The notes under the pieces were generated by a model. It searched no databases. It saw nothing but the letters and a program-made list of their open reading frames with translations, and had not been told where the DNA came from. Of a DNA stretch of 45,024 bases, positions 15,948-23,449 are shown one piece after another. A program made the translations under genes and the position numbers. The stretch is from JAEZKC01 sp046538945 (GTDB lineage: Bacteria > Fibrobacterota > Chitinivibrionia > Chitinivibrionales > Chitinispirillaceae): contig JBKHHW010000006.1 in assembly GCA_046538945.1 (NCBI GenBank), forward strand, positions 1 through 45,024, written 5' to 3'. The number at the start of each line of letters is the position of its first letter. Position 1 is the first letter of the stretch.

Positions 15948-17068
15948 AATCCTTCAACAAACCAGACATAGTGATCATCGGACTTACCATTACCTCCTCC
16001 TGGGGAAACGGTCATGCCACCACCTACAGGGGGCTGGTGAGAGAGTTGTCCGGAAGAGGGTACAATGTGCTCTTTCTGGAACGGGACATGCCCTGGTATG
16101 CAGTCAATCGCGACATGCCTGATCCGCCTTACGGCAGAACCAAGCTGTACTCCTCGCTTGGAGAACTGAAGGAAAGATACACTTTTACAATCCAGAACGC
16201 CCGTATGGTGATCGTAGGTTCATTTGTTCCTGACGGAACGGCTGTTGGTGAGTGGGTCACCCGCACTGCAAGGGGGATAACGGCTTTTTACGATATCGAC
16301 ACACCTGTTACCATGGGTAAACTCAAGAGAAAGGAATGCGAGTATCTTACGCCGTTTCTCATACCACGGTATGACCTTTATCTTTCCTTTGCCGGAGGAC
16401 CGATTCTTGATCTTCTGGAACAGGCTTACGGATCACCAATGGCCCGTCCTCTGTACTGTTCTGTCGACACTACCCTGTATTATCCGGAAGAAACGGATGT
16501 AGATTACGATCTGGGGTACATGGGTACCTTCTGTGTCGACAGGCAGGAACCACTAGAGCTTCTGATGCTTGATACTGCCAGGAGGTGGTCAGAGGGCCGA
16601 TTCGTTGTTGCGGGTCCGCAGTATCCAAAAGAGATACAGTGGCCCCGCAATGTGGAGAGGATAGAACATCTTGCTCCCTCTCTTCATCGCAAATTCTACT
16701 GTTCACAGCGGTTCACATTGAATCTCACCCGGGCTGAGATGGTGAATGCGGGATATGCTCCCAGTGTTCGTCTTTTTGAAGCTGCAGCATGTGGTGTTCC
16801 CATTATAAGTGATTACTGGGATGGTCTGGGCAGTTTCTTTGTTTTCGGTGAGGAGATTCTCCTCAGTTCATCCTCACAGGACACTTACAGGTATCTGACC
16901 GCAATCCCCGGGCAGAAGCGCCGCGAAATAGGAGAAAGGGCCCGTCGCAGGGTTCTGAGTCAGCACAGCGCAGAGCACAGGGCCAAAGAGCTTGAGTCCT
17001 ATCTTTCCGAGGCTGCCAGGAGAAAGAGCAGGAAAGGAACCAAAGTTTTCACATACAGACATGTCTGA
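15944..17068 (+). CDS. CgeB-like glycosyltransferase, copy 3
   Basis: A 374-residue paralogue starting at GTG 15944 in a GTGA overlap with copy 2, with AGGAGG 7 nt upstream. It shares SSWGNGHATTYRGLVREL and RGYNVLFLERD with copy 4, plus FYDIDTPVTMG in the middle and GYAPSVRLFEAAACGVPIIS in the donor domain. Copies 3 and 4 are much closer to each other than to copies 1 and 2, pointing to a more recent duplication. Function as a GT-B sugar transferase is well supported; specificity is not. Confidence 0.83.
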   Translation: MKSFNKPDIVIIGLTITSSWGNGHATTYRGLVRELSGRGYNVLFLERDMPWYAVNRDMPDPPYGRTKLYSSLGELKERYTFTIQNARMVIVGSFVPDGTAVGEWVTRTARGITAFYDIDTPVTMGKLKRKECEYLTPFLIPRYDLYLSFAGGPILDLLEQAYGSPMARPLYCSVDTTLYYPEETDVDYDLGYMGTFCVDRQEPLELLMLDTARRWSEGRFVVAGPQYPKEIQWPRNVERIEHLAPSLHRKFYCSQRFTLNLTRAEMVNAGYAPSVRLFEAAACGVPIISDYWDGLGSFFVFGEEILLSSSSQDTYRYLTAIPGQKRREIGERARRRVLSQHSAEHRAKELESYLSEAARRKSRKGTKVFTYRHV

Positions 17069-17076
17069 GAGGTGTT

Positions 17077-18006
17077 ATGGTTGAAGCTGTAAAGTTATGG
17101 AACGAGCCGAACAATCTTTCCCATTGGGATTTCACCATCGATCCTCAATGGGAGGAATACTCCAGCATGATTTCCATGGCTGCGGATGCGATAAAATCCG
17201 TAAATCCGAAGCTGCCACTTGTACTGGGTGGTATTTCTCCCATCGATCCGAACTTCATTTCGCTGCTTAAGAGTTATGATCTGCTTGAGCATCTCGATGC
17301 CATTGCAGTTCACGGCTTCCCTCTGGACTGGAATCACTGGCAGATAAACGAATGGCCTCAGAAGATCGAGGAGATAAAAAGTATCTGTGATCTTCCCGTG
17401 TGGGTTACTGAAGTGGGGGCTTCGAGTTTCGGTGCGGAGGAGATCCAGGTATTTGGACTGAAACGTACCGCGGAGCTTCTGGCGGGAAAAATCGATAGGA
17501 TCTACTGGTATAGTCTTCTTGATCTGCCTCCGGCGTGGGAAGCAACCACCAGGCACAAGGAAAGTGAGGGAAGTTCCTATTACCGCCACTTCTATATGGG
17601 GCTGATACGGGCTGACGGTTCGCCCAAACCTTCCGCGGGCGAATTCGACAGCAGAATGGGTATTTGTCAGTGGTTCCATTTCGAGGATCACCGGCTTGAT
17701 TTCGCGGTCGAGTGGCTCAGGAAGCTGGGGGTGAAGCGGTTGCGCACCGGTATCAGCTGGGCTGACTGGTACAGGCCCAATGCACTTGAGTGGTTTGACC
17801 GGCAGATGTCTGCGCTCGAGGAGTTTGATACCACTGTGACTCTCTGTTTCACTCCTCCTTCCAAAGGCAAGGTATCCTCCATCACAAGTCCTCCGGTAGA
17901 CCCTTCTGAATTTGCCGATTTCGCGGTGGAAGTGGTCCGGAGGTATGCACCTCGGGGAGGGAAGAAGGATGGGGCGGCGGAAATGACTCGGAGTCTCGGG
18001 GCGTGA
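17077..18006 (+). CDS. Glycoside-hydrolase-like protein with swapped TIM-barrel halves
   Basis: A 309-residue protein resembling clan GH-A enzymes such as GH39. It opens almost at once with strand beta4 and the acid/base motif WNEPNN (residues 8-13), proceeds through LVLGG, AIAVHGFPLDW and the probable nucleophile E112 in VWVTEVGAS, and reaches YWYSLLDLPPAWE at the barrel end. Then from about residue 194 it restarts with what looks like beta1 to beta3: GICQWFHFEDHRLD, KRLRTGISWADWYRP, TVTLCFTPP and FAVEVVRRYAP. In ordinary relatives that last stretch directly precedes the NEP strand, so the order is circularly permuted. No signal peptide is seen, so it acts in the cytoplasm, perhaps trimming or transglycosylating the product. 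GAGAGG precedes the ATG. Confidence 0.72.
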   Translation: MVEAVKLWNEPNNLSHWDFTIDPQWEEYSSMISMAADAIKSVNPKLPLVLGGISPIDPNFISLLKSYDLLEHLDAIAVHGFPLDWNHWQINEWPQKIEEIKSICDLPVWVTEVGASSFGAEEIQVFGLKRTAELLAGKIDRIYWYSLLDLPPAWEATTRHKESEGSSYYRHFYMGLIRADGSPKPSAGEFDSRMGICQWFHFEDHRLDFAVEWLRKLGVKRLRTGISWADWYRPNALEWFDRQMSALEEFDTTVTLCFTPPSKGKVSSITSPPVDPSEFADFAVEVVRRYAPRGGKKDGAAEMTRSLGA

Positions 18007-18141
18007 TAAGAGGTGTAAACCTGACCTGTGAAGTAGGCGGAAACCGGCAGGGATTATGCTTTTTACTTTGGTGGGATTCAGTAAAGTAGAACGTGACAAC
18101 ACTCTTTCTGCCGTGATATGTCCGGCATAACGGGCGGTTAC
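18007..18141 (+). other. Only sizeable gap inside the glycan locus
   Basis: These 135 bp separate the permuted hydrolase gene from the fourth CgeB-like gene. No convincing promoter, terminator or reading frame was found. A 6-bp inverted repeat, TACTTT with AAAGTA around 18065-18090, is too short and widely spaced to interpret. It may be a remnant of rearrangement next to the permuted gene. Confidence 0.4.
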
Positions 18142-19224
18142 ATGAAACTAGTGATATTCGGCTTGTCGGTGAGTTCTTCCTGGGGAAACGGCCATGCCAC
18201 TTTGTGGAGAGGGTTGATAAGAGCGCTGGTCTCCAGGGGGCACAGAGTGGTTTTCTTTGAACGTGATGAGCCCTTTTATTCTCTGCACAGGGATTATGGA
18301 AGCGGCCGCGGTTTTGAACTGGTTCTTTACGACCGCTGGGAAAACGTAGCTACATCAGCTTTGAGACACATCAAGGAATCCGACGCAGTCATAGTCACCT
18401 CCTACTGCAGGGATGCTTTGGCGGCGCTTGAGCGGCTAAAAGAATCGGATTATCATCCGCGGATCTTCTACGACATGGATACTCCCGTAACGCTGTCCGG
18501 AGTAGGGAATGGGAAGAGACCCTTTTACATCGGAGAAGAATTGCTTTTTGACTACGATCTGGTGATCAGCTATACGGGAGGCCGTTCTCTTAAGGATCTG
18601 AAAACGGTTCTTCTGGCAAGGAGAACCGTGCCTCTGTACGGGTGGGTTGATCCGGAGGTGCACCGGCCGGTTCCCTCCGAATCTCGTTTCAGCAGTCATC
18701 TCTCTTACCTGGGTACGTATGCCCGGGACAGGCAGAGTAAACTTGAGGCGCTGATGTTTGATGTGGCCAGAATACGCAAAAATCATCGGTTTCTGATCGG
18801 CGGGGCGTTGTATCCCGAATCGTTTAAATGGGAAAAGAATATCAGGTTCGTACGCCATGTCAAGCCTTCCGAGCATCCGGCATTCTACTGCTCGAGCAGG
18901 TTCACACTCAATATAACCAGAGCCCGGATGGCAGAATGCGGCTACTGTCCATCTGCGAGGATTTTCGAGGCCGCGGCATGCGGAGTTCCGATCGTGAGCG
19001 ACCGTTGGAGTGGTATGGAGCAGTTTCTGGTTCCGGGAGAGGAGATTGTAACGGTTGAAAACACCCGGGATGTGCTTGATGCACTGGATATGAATGAGGG
19101 GCAGAGGATGCGGATTAGAGAAAAAGCTAGGCAGAGGACTTTGGACGAGCATACCGCTTTTAACAGGGTTGCCGAGTTGGAGAGGGTGATCGGCTTGACT
19201 TACCGTTTGCAGGAGGCTGTGTGA
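18142..19224 (+). CDS. CgeB-like glycosyltransferase, copy 4
   Basis: A 360-residue paralogue close to copy 3. It shows SSSWGNGHATLWRGLIRAL, RGHRVVFFERDEPFY, FYDMDTPVTLSG, FYCSSRFTLNITRARM and GYCPSARIFEAAACGVPIVS. The start at 18142 puts the first strand (KLVIFGLSVSS) at the N-terminus as in the other copies and has GGGCGG nearby; an in-frame ATG at 18118 would add eight unmatched residues. It is expected to be a cytoplasmic GT-B sugar transferase. Its stop overlaps the nucleotidyltransferase start. Confidence 0.83.
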   Translation: MKLVIFGLSVSSSWGNGHATLWRGLIRALVSRGHRVVFFERDEPFYSLHRDYGSGRGFELVLYDRWENVATSALRHIKESDAVIVTSYCRDALAALERLKESDYHPRIFYDMDTPVTLSGVGNGKRPFYIGEELLFDYDLVISYTGGRSLKDLKTVLLARRTVPLYGWVDPEVHRPVPSESRFSSHLSYLGTYARDRQSKLEALMFDVARIRKNHRFLIGGALYPESFKWEKNIRFVRHVKPSEHPAFYCSSRFTLNITRARMAECGYCPSARIFEAAACGVPIVSDRWSGMEQFLVPGEEIVTVENTRDVLDALDMNEGQRMRIREKARQRTLDEHTAFNRVAELERVIGLTYRLQEAV

Positions 19225-19991
19225 TGTGGGGAATAATACCTGCTGCAGGATCAGGCAGTCGGATTCAGCCCCTGGCGTTTTCAAAGGAACTTCTTCCTGT
19301 GGGCAGTCAGGCGTGGGAGAATGTTCTCAGGCCCAGGGCGGTGAGTGAATATCTTATAGAGCGGATGGTTGCCGCGGGGGTGGACAAGATCTGTTTTGTC
19401 ATCTCCTCCACTAAAAGCGATATCATGCGTTATTTCGGCTACGGCACCGGGAATCTCACCTTCTGTTACACTGTGCAGCCGAAACCGAGCGGACTCTGCG
19501 ATGCAGTATTCAGACCCCTTCCGTTCATAGGTGATGACGAGAACATAATCATCGGTCTCCCCGATACCATTTGGTTTCCTGAACTGGCTCTTTGTGAACT
19601 GCCTGACGGCGGGTGTTCGCTGCTTCTTTTTCCGGTGGACAGGCCGGAATATTACGATGCGGTCAGGATGGATGAGAACGGTCGGGTGCTCGAGGTGTAT
19701 GTAAAACAGATGCAGACGGTATCCAACCTTATCTGGGGTGCTATCAAGATGCCAGGGAAGATTATGCGAAGGTTGTATTCACTGTGGAGCAGTCCGGGAA
19801 ACGGAGATGAATACATTGGAACACTGTTGAACAAACTCATTGCAGGCGGTGAGACTGTGAGGGGTATTCGTGCCGGATCTGTCTATGTGGATGTGGGTAC
19901 GGTTAACGGTTATTACAAGGCGGTACAGTTGCTGAATTCAAAGACGTCTCCAGGCAGTTCTTCACTGGAATTTGTTCATGAGCACAGATAA
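19224..19991 (+). CDS. Sugar-1-phosphate nucleotidyltransferase
   Basis: A 255-residue GT-A-like nucleotidyltransferase. The N-terminal nucleotide loop GIIPAAGSGSRIQPL and the following FSKELLPVG lysine are the family signature, and GLPDTIW supplies the metal-binding Asp. It resembles glucose-1-phosphate thymidylyl/uridylyltransferases (RmlA/GalU group) and would activate a sugar-1-phosphate with NTP for one of the six transferases. The ATG at 19224 (TGATG overlap) was preferred over GTG 19221 because AGGAGG at 19211-19216 is 7 nt away from it. The base (dTTP, UTP or CTP) is not evident from sequence. Confidence 0.82.
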   Translation: MWGIIPAAGSGSRIQPLAFSKELLPVGSQAWENVLRPRAVSEYLIERMVAAGVDKICFVISSTKSDIMRYFGYGTGNLTFCYTVQPKPSGLCDAVFRPLPFIGDDENIIIGLPDTIWFPELALCELPDGGCSLLLFPVDRPEYYDAVRMDENGRVLEVYVKQMQTVSNLIWGAIKMPGKIMRRLYSLWSSPGNGDEYIGTLLNKLIAGGETVRGIRAGSVYVDVGTVNGYYKAVQLLNSKTSPGSSSLEFVHEHR

Positions 19992-20784
19992 TGTTCTGGA
20001 TAGAATCGTTTGTGGCGCTGAAGACTTCTTTGATCCTGTTTTGATCATAGCCGCTCATCCTGATGATGAGGTGATCGGAATGGGTGCCAGGCTTGAAAAA
20101 TTGCGCAATGCGGTTGTGGTCTATGTGACTGACGGGGCCCCTAAGGACTACAGCTTCGCTTATGAGGCCGGGTTCCCGTCCCGCCAGGCTTACGGCAGGG
20201 CGCGGCTGAACGAGGCCAGGGAATCGCTGGATATTGCAGGGCTGTCTTCCAAAAATTCTCTGTGCATGGGTTATTATGATCAGGACCTGAGCCTCAATAT
20301 GGTTGGACTCATACTAAAAATCAAAGAACTGTTCAGAACCGTGCAGCCTCTCGCAGTGTTCACTCACAGTTACGAGGGGGGACATCCTGATCATGACACC
20401 GTTGCCTTTTCTGTAGCCTGTGCACGCAGACTGAGTCGGCAATCGCCCCTGCACTGTGAATTCACCTCCTATCATAATCAGAAGGGTTACATGAGGACGG
20501 GACATTTTCTCAGTTACAGAACAAGAATGTTCAGAAAGCGAGTACTTAACAGAGGGGAAAAGGAGCATAAGGAACGGATGAGGAATTGTTTCAGAACGCA
20601 AAAAAGAATGCTGGAGAGGTTTTCGTTTGATTCCGAGCTGTACAGGTCCGCACCCCGTTACAATTTCTCCAGCCCTCCGCACAAGGGTGTTCTCTTCTAC
20701 GAGATGTTCGACTGGGGAGTAACCGGAAGGCAGTGGAGAGCCTTGGCTGATGATGCCAAACGTCTTCTGAGGATAAGGGGCTGA
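19978..20784 (+). CDS. PIG-L family N-acetyl sugar deacetylase
   Basis: A 268-residue zinc-dependent deacetylase. The metal-binding AHPDDE is at about 26-31 and the second site GGHPDHD at about 133-139, both perfect for the PIG-L/LmbE family. These enzymes remove N-acetyl groups from GlcNAc-containing substrates such as GlcNAc-inositol, N-acetylparomamine or bacillithiol precursors. In this locus it implies that an N-acetylaminosugar is incorporated and then freed to an amine, which a FemAB-type acyltransferase or methyltransferase downstream could modify. The ATG overlaps the preceding gene by 14 bp; the next gene starts with a 1-bp overlap. Confidence 0.87.
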   Translation: MSTDNVLDRIVCGAEDFFDPVLIIAAHPDDEVIGMGARLEKLRNAVVVYVTDGAPKDYSFAYEAGFPSRQAYGRARLNEARESLDIAGLSSKNSLCMGYYDQDLSLNMVGLILKIKELFRTVQPLAVFTHSYEGGHPDHDTVAFSVACARRLSRQSPLHCEFTSYHNQKGYMRTGHFLSYRTRMFRKRVLNRGEKEHKERMRNCFRTQKRMLERFSFDSELYRSAPRYNFSSPPHKGVLFYEMFDWGVTGRQWRALADDAKRLLRIRG

Positions 20785-21854
20785 TGGGTTTTTCCATTCT
20801 CAATGTGGCGTATCCTTTTGCGCCCGTTTGTCCGGATACGGCCGGAGGAGCGGAACAGGTGCTGCTGTCGCTCGACAAGTATCTGCACAGGAACGGACAC
20901 AGATCCCTTGTTTTGGCTTGCAGGGGAAGCAGGGTCAATGGTGAATTGAGGGAAATTGATGTTCCAGAGGGGCTGATCGATGACCTGACGCGTCTGTCTG
21001 TAGAGAAGAAGTACCGATCTATGATCGAATCCATGGTAAAGGAGAACGGAGTAGATCTGGTGCATTTTCACGGAATCGACTTCGAGCGGTATCTTCCCTC
21101 CGTTTCTGTTCCGGTTCTGGTGACGCTGCATCTTCCCGTTTCATGGTATTCACCCTGCATACCGTTAATAAACAGATCTCAGATCTATTTCAATTGTGTC
21201 TCCTACAATCAACAGTCCACTTGTCGTAATCTGCCTAATCTGCTGGGGGTGATCGAGAATGGTGTAGAGATCTCTTCATTATCTGGTGTCCAAACCAGGG
21301 AAAAATACGCTGTGACAATGGGCAGGATCTGTCCGGAAAAGAGACTTCACGTGGCGATGGATGCCGCACGCGAGGCCGGAATCGCGGTTCTTCTTGCCGG
21401 TAAAGTGTACCCCTACAGAGAGCATCTGGCCTACTTCAGGGAGCTGATTGTCCCTCGTCTCGACAGCTGCTGGTGCAGATTTCTGGGAGCGCTGGACCCT
21501 GCCGGCAGGCACCTGATTCTGAGTCGTGCGCTATGCACCCTGGTCGCCAGCAGAGCGCCTGAGACAAGCTCACTGGTGGCGATGGAGTCTCTCGCTTCCG
21601 GGACACCAGTGATAACTTTTCCCTCCGGTGCCTTACCGGAAATTGTCGATCACGGCAGAACCGGTTTCATAGTTGAGAACAAGGATGAAATGGTCCGGGC
21701 CATACGGAAAGTTACTTCTCTGGACAGATATGAATGTCGCAGGGCTGCTGAAGAAAGATTTTCGGTCCGGAGAATGTGCGGTCAGTATATGGATATGTAT
21801 GAATCGATCATCAGTGTTTGCGGCTGCAAGGGGAAAGAGCATCTGGCCGGATGA
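20784..21854 (+). CDS. GT4-type glycosyltransferase, second
   Basis: A 356-residue GT-B enzyme. The N-terminal loop PDTAGGAEQVLLSLDKYL is typical of GT4, followed by LVHFHGIDFERYLP and TLHLPVSWY. The donor domain has MGRICPEKRLHVAMDAA, then APETSSLVAMESLASGTPVI (E-x7-E type) and PSGALPEIVDHGRTGF, all standard for retaining transferases. Donor and acceptor are unknown. TGATG links it to the deacetylase, so it may act on the same deacetylated intermediate. Confidence 0.86.
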   Translation: MGFSILNVAYPFAPVCPDTAGGAEQVLLSLDKYLHRNGHRSLVLACRGSRVNGELREIDVPEGLIDDLTRLSVEKKYRSMIESMVKENGVDLVHFHGIDFERYLPSVSVPVLVTLHLPVSWYSPCIPLINRSQIYFNCVSYNQQSTCRNLPNLLGVIENGVEISSLSGVQTREKYAVTMGRICPEKRLHVAMDAAREAGIAVLLAGKVYPYREHLAYFRELIVPRLDSCWCRFLGALDPAGRHLILSRALCTLVASRAPETSSLVAMESLASGTPVITFPSGALPEIVDHGRTGFIVENKDEMVRAIRKVTSLDRYECRRAAEERFSVRRMCGQYMDMYESIISVCGCKGKEHLAG

Positions 21855-22849
21855 GTATCGATTTAAGTATTGTGAACAATCATCGCGATTTCGTGTCTCT
21901 GGTTCCCCAGTGGAACCAGCTTTCGGAATGCTCCAGTGATGCGACTCCGTTTCAGCTCCCCGAGTGGGTGCTTCCCTGGTGGGAGGAGTTCGGCAATGAT
22001 GGACTGAAGGTGGTGCGTGCTCTGGATGAAAACAGGCTTGTGGGTCTGGGTCTGTTTTTTACATATAATGATTCTTCGAAGCAGAAGCTGTGCTTCATCG
22101 GTTCAGGAATAAGCGATTATCTCGATCTTGTTATGCATCCTGAGTACAGGTCGAGTTTTCCGGACGAGATCATAAGATATCTGAGCGGCTGTGGGGATTG
22201 GGATCAGTGCGACTTTCAGGAGCAAAAGGAGGGCGCATCCCTGCTTGGGGTGTCGGTCCCGTCGAGTATCAGGGCATGCAGCTCGGTGCAGAGCGTCTGT
22301 CCCTATGTCAAAATGCCCGGTGACCGGGAAGCGCTCCTGAAAACCCTGCCAAAAAATATGGAGAAGAACATACGCAGATCCGTGAACCGGGCCAGGAGAA
22401 TGGGGAAGGTGGTGTTTGAAAGGGCTGATCCGGGCAGATTCGAAGAGTTCATGGATGATCTGGTGAGACTGCATGGTGACAGGTGGAAAAGCAGATCCTG
22501 TGAAGGAGTCATCTCCGGCCGGCAGATCGAGAAGTTTTACAGGTCGGCAGGTCTGGGTTTGATGAACCGGGGTGTTCTTAATCTCTACCGGCTGAAAGTG
22601 GGAAACCGTGTTTGTGCAGCTTTTTACTTCCTTACATACAAACGTCGGACTTATGCCTATTTGGCAGGTTTTGATCCGGAGATGGAATTCTGCAGTCCCG
22701 GTACTCTGGGTATCTATTTCAGTATGCGGGAGGAGATTAAGAGGGGAAGCGAGGTTTTCGATTTTCTGAGGGGGGCTGAAAGTTACAAATACCACTGGGG
22801 TGCGCAGGATAGGACCAACTGTAGAATTTTGCTTGAGCACAGGAGTTGA
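21851..22849 (+). CDS. FemAB/CelD-type GNAT acyltransferase
   Basis: A 332-residue protein with the layout of the CelD/BcsL and FemAB-like acetyltransferases (Acetyltransf_6). It begins with TPFQLPEWVLPWWEEFG, the typical first motif, has a basic helical region KNMEKNIRRSVNRARR, and ends with a GNAT-like half containing AAFYFLTYKRRTYAYLAGFDP and the closing VFDFLRGAESYKYHWG. The last run is a strong family mark. Members transfer an acyl or aminoacyl group to an amine, here plausibly the amine exposed by the PIG-L enzyme. The start at 21851 forms ATGA with the previous stop. Confidence 0.82.
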   Translation: MSIDLSIVNNHRDFVSLVPQWNQLSECSSDATPFQLPEWVLPWWEEFGNDGLKVVRALDENRLVGLGLFFTYNDSSKQKLCFIGSGISDYLDLVMHPEYRSSFPDEIIRYLSGCGDWDQCDFQEQKEGASLLGVSVPSSIRACSSVQSVCPYVKMPGDREALLKTLPKNMEKNIRRSVNRARRMGKVVFERADPGRFEEFMDDLVRLHGDRWKSRSCEGVISGRQIEKFYRSAGLGLMNRGVLNLYRLKVGNRVCAAFYFLTYKRRTYAYLAGFDPEMEFCSPGTLGIYFSMREEIKRGSEVFDFLRGAESYKYHWGAQDRTNCRILLEHRS

Positions 22850-22851
22850 AC

Positions 22852-23448
22852 ATGGCTCGGTTTCTTTTGATACGTCACGGGGATTGTGAACCGGTGGGTA
22901 AATATCTGGCTGGCAGAAAAGAGAACGTGCATCTGAATGCAAACGGAAGGAGGCAGGCGGAGTGTATTGCCGATGGTCTCGCTGAAACGAAGATCGATCA
23001 TCTGTTTTCAAGTCCGCTGGAAAGGGCTGTGGAGACAGCGGAGCGGATTGCCCGTGTACAGAATACGGAAATCAGGACAGATGAGGCTTTTCTGGAGATC
23101 GATTACGGGGATTGGACCGGAATGTCTTTTGAAAAGCTGGCTTCTGATGATCTGTGGAGCCAGTTCAATCGTTTCAGAAGTTCCACCCGGGTTCCCGGGG
23201 GAGAGATGATGATAGAGGTGCAGAAACGCTTTGTGAGTCGTATCAAAGCACTTCATGATGAGAATCCGGAGTCGGTTGTGGGAATAGTTTCTCATAGCGA
23301 CCCTATCAAATCGGCACTGTGCGGATATGCCGGAATATCGCTTGATCTCATGCATCGGCTTGTGATAAATCCTGCATCGGTAAGTGCTTTTGATCTGAGT
23401 GTGTGGGGTGCTGAGATCCAGTTCATTAATCGGACAGGCGGGTTCTGA
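22852..23448 (+). CDS. Histidine phosphatase family protein
   Basis: A 198-residue phosphatase of the phosphoglycerate-mutase-like clan. The phospho-acceptor is H9 in LLIRHGDCE, with R58 in SSPLERAVETA, the acid candidate E83 in FLEIDYGDWTG and the second histidine H148 in VSHSDP. The pattern FLEIDYGDWTG is close to that of alpha-ribazole phosphatase and general sugar phosphatases. AGGAG at 22841-22845 selects the ATG at 22852 rather than the TTG just upstream. It is adjacent to a phosphoribosyltransferase-domain protein, so removal of a 5-phosphate after ribosyl transfer is an attractive but unproved job. Confidence 0.86.
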   Translation: MARFLLIRHGDCEPVGKYLAGRKENVHLNANGRRQAECIADGLAETKIDHLFSSPLERAVETAERIARVQNTEIRTDEAFLEIDYGDWTGMSFEKLASDDLWSQFNRFRSSTRVPGGEMMIEVQKRFVSRIKALHDENPESVVGIVSHSDPIKSALCGYAGISLDLMHRLVINPASVSAFDLSVWGAEIQFINRTGGF

Positions 23449-23449
23449 T

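Noticed and set aside
17095..18102. Minus-strand frame of 335 codons opposite the hydrolase-like gene
   Set aside because: Considered because the plus-strand protein is odd, but the minus frame has no recognisable motifs, opposes the operon direction and lacks a ribosome site, while the plus frame shows NEP and TEVG motifs.
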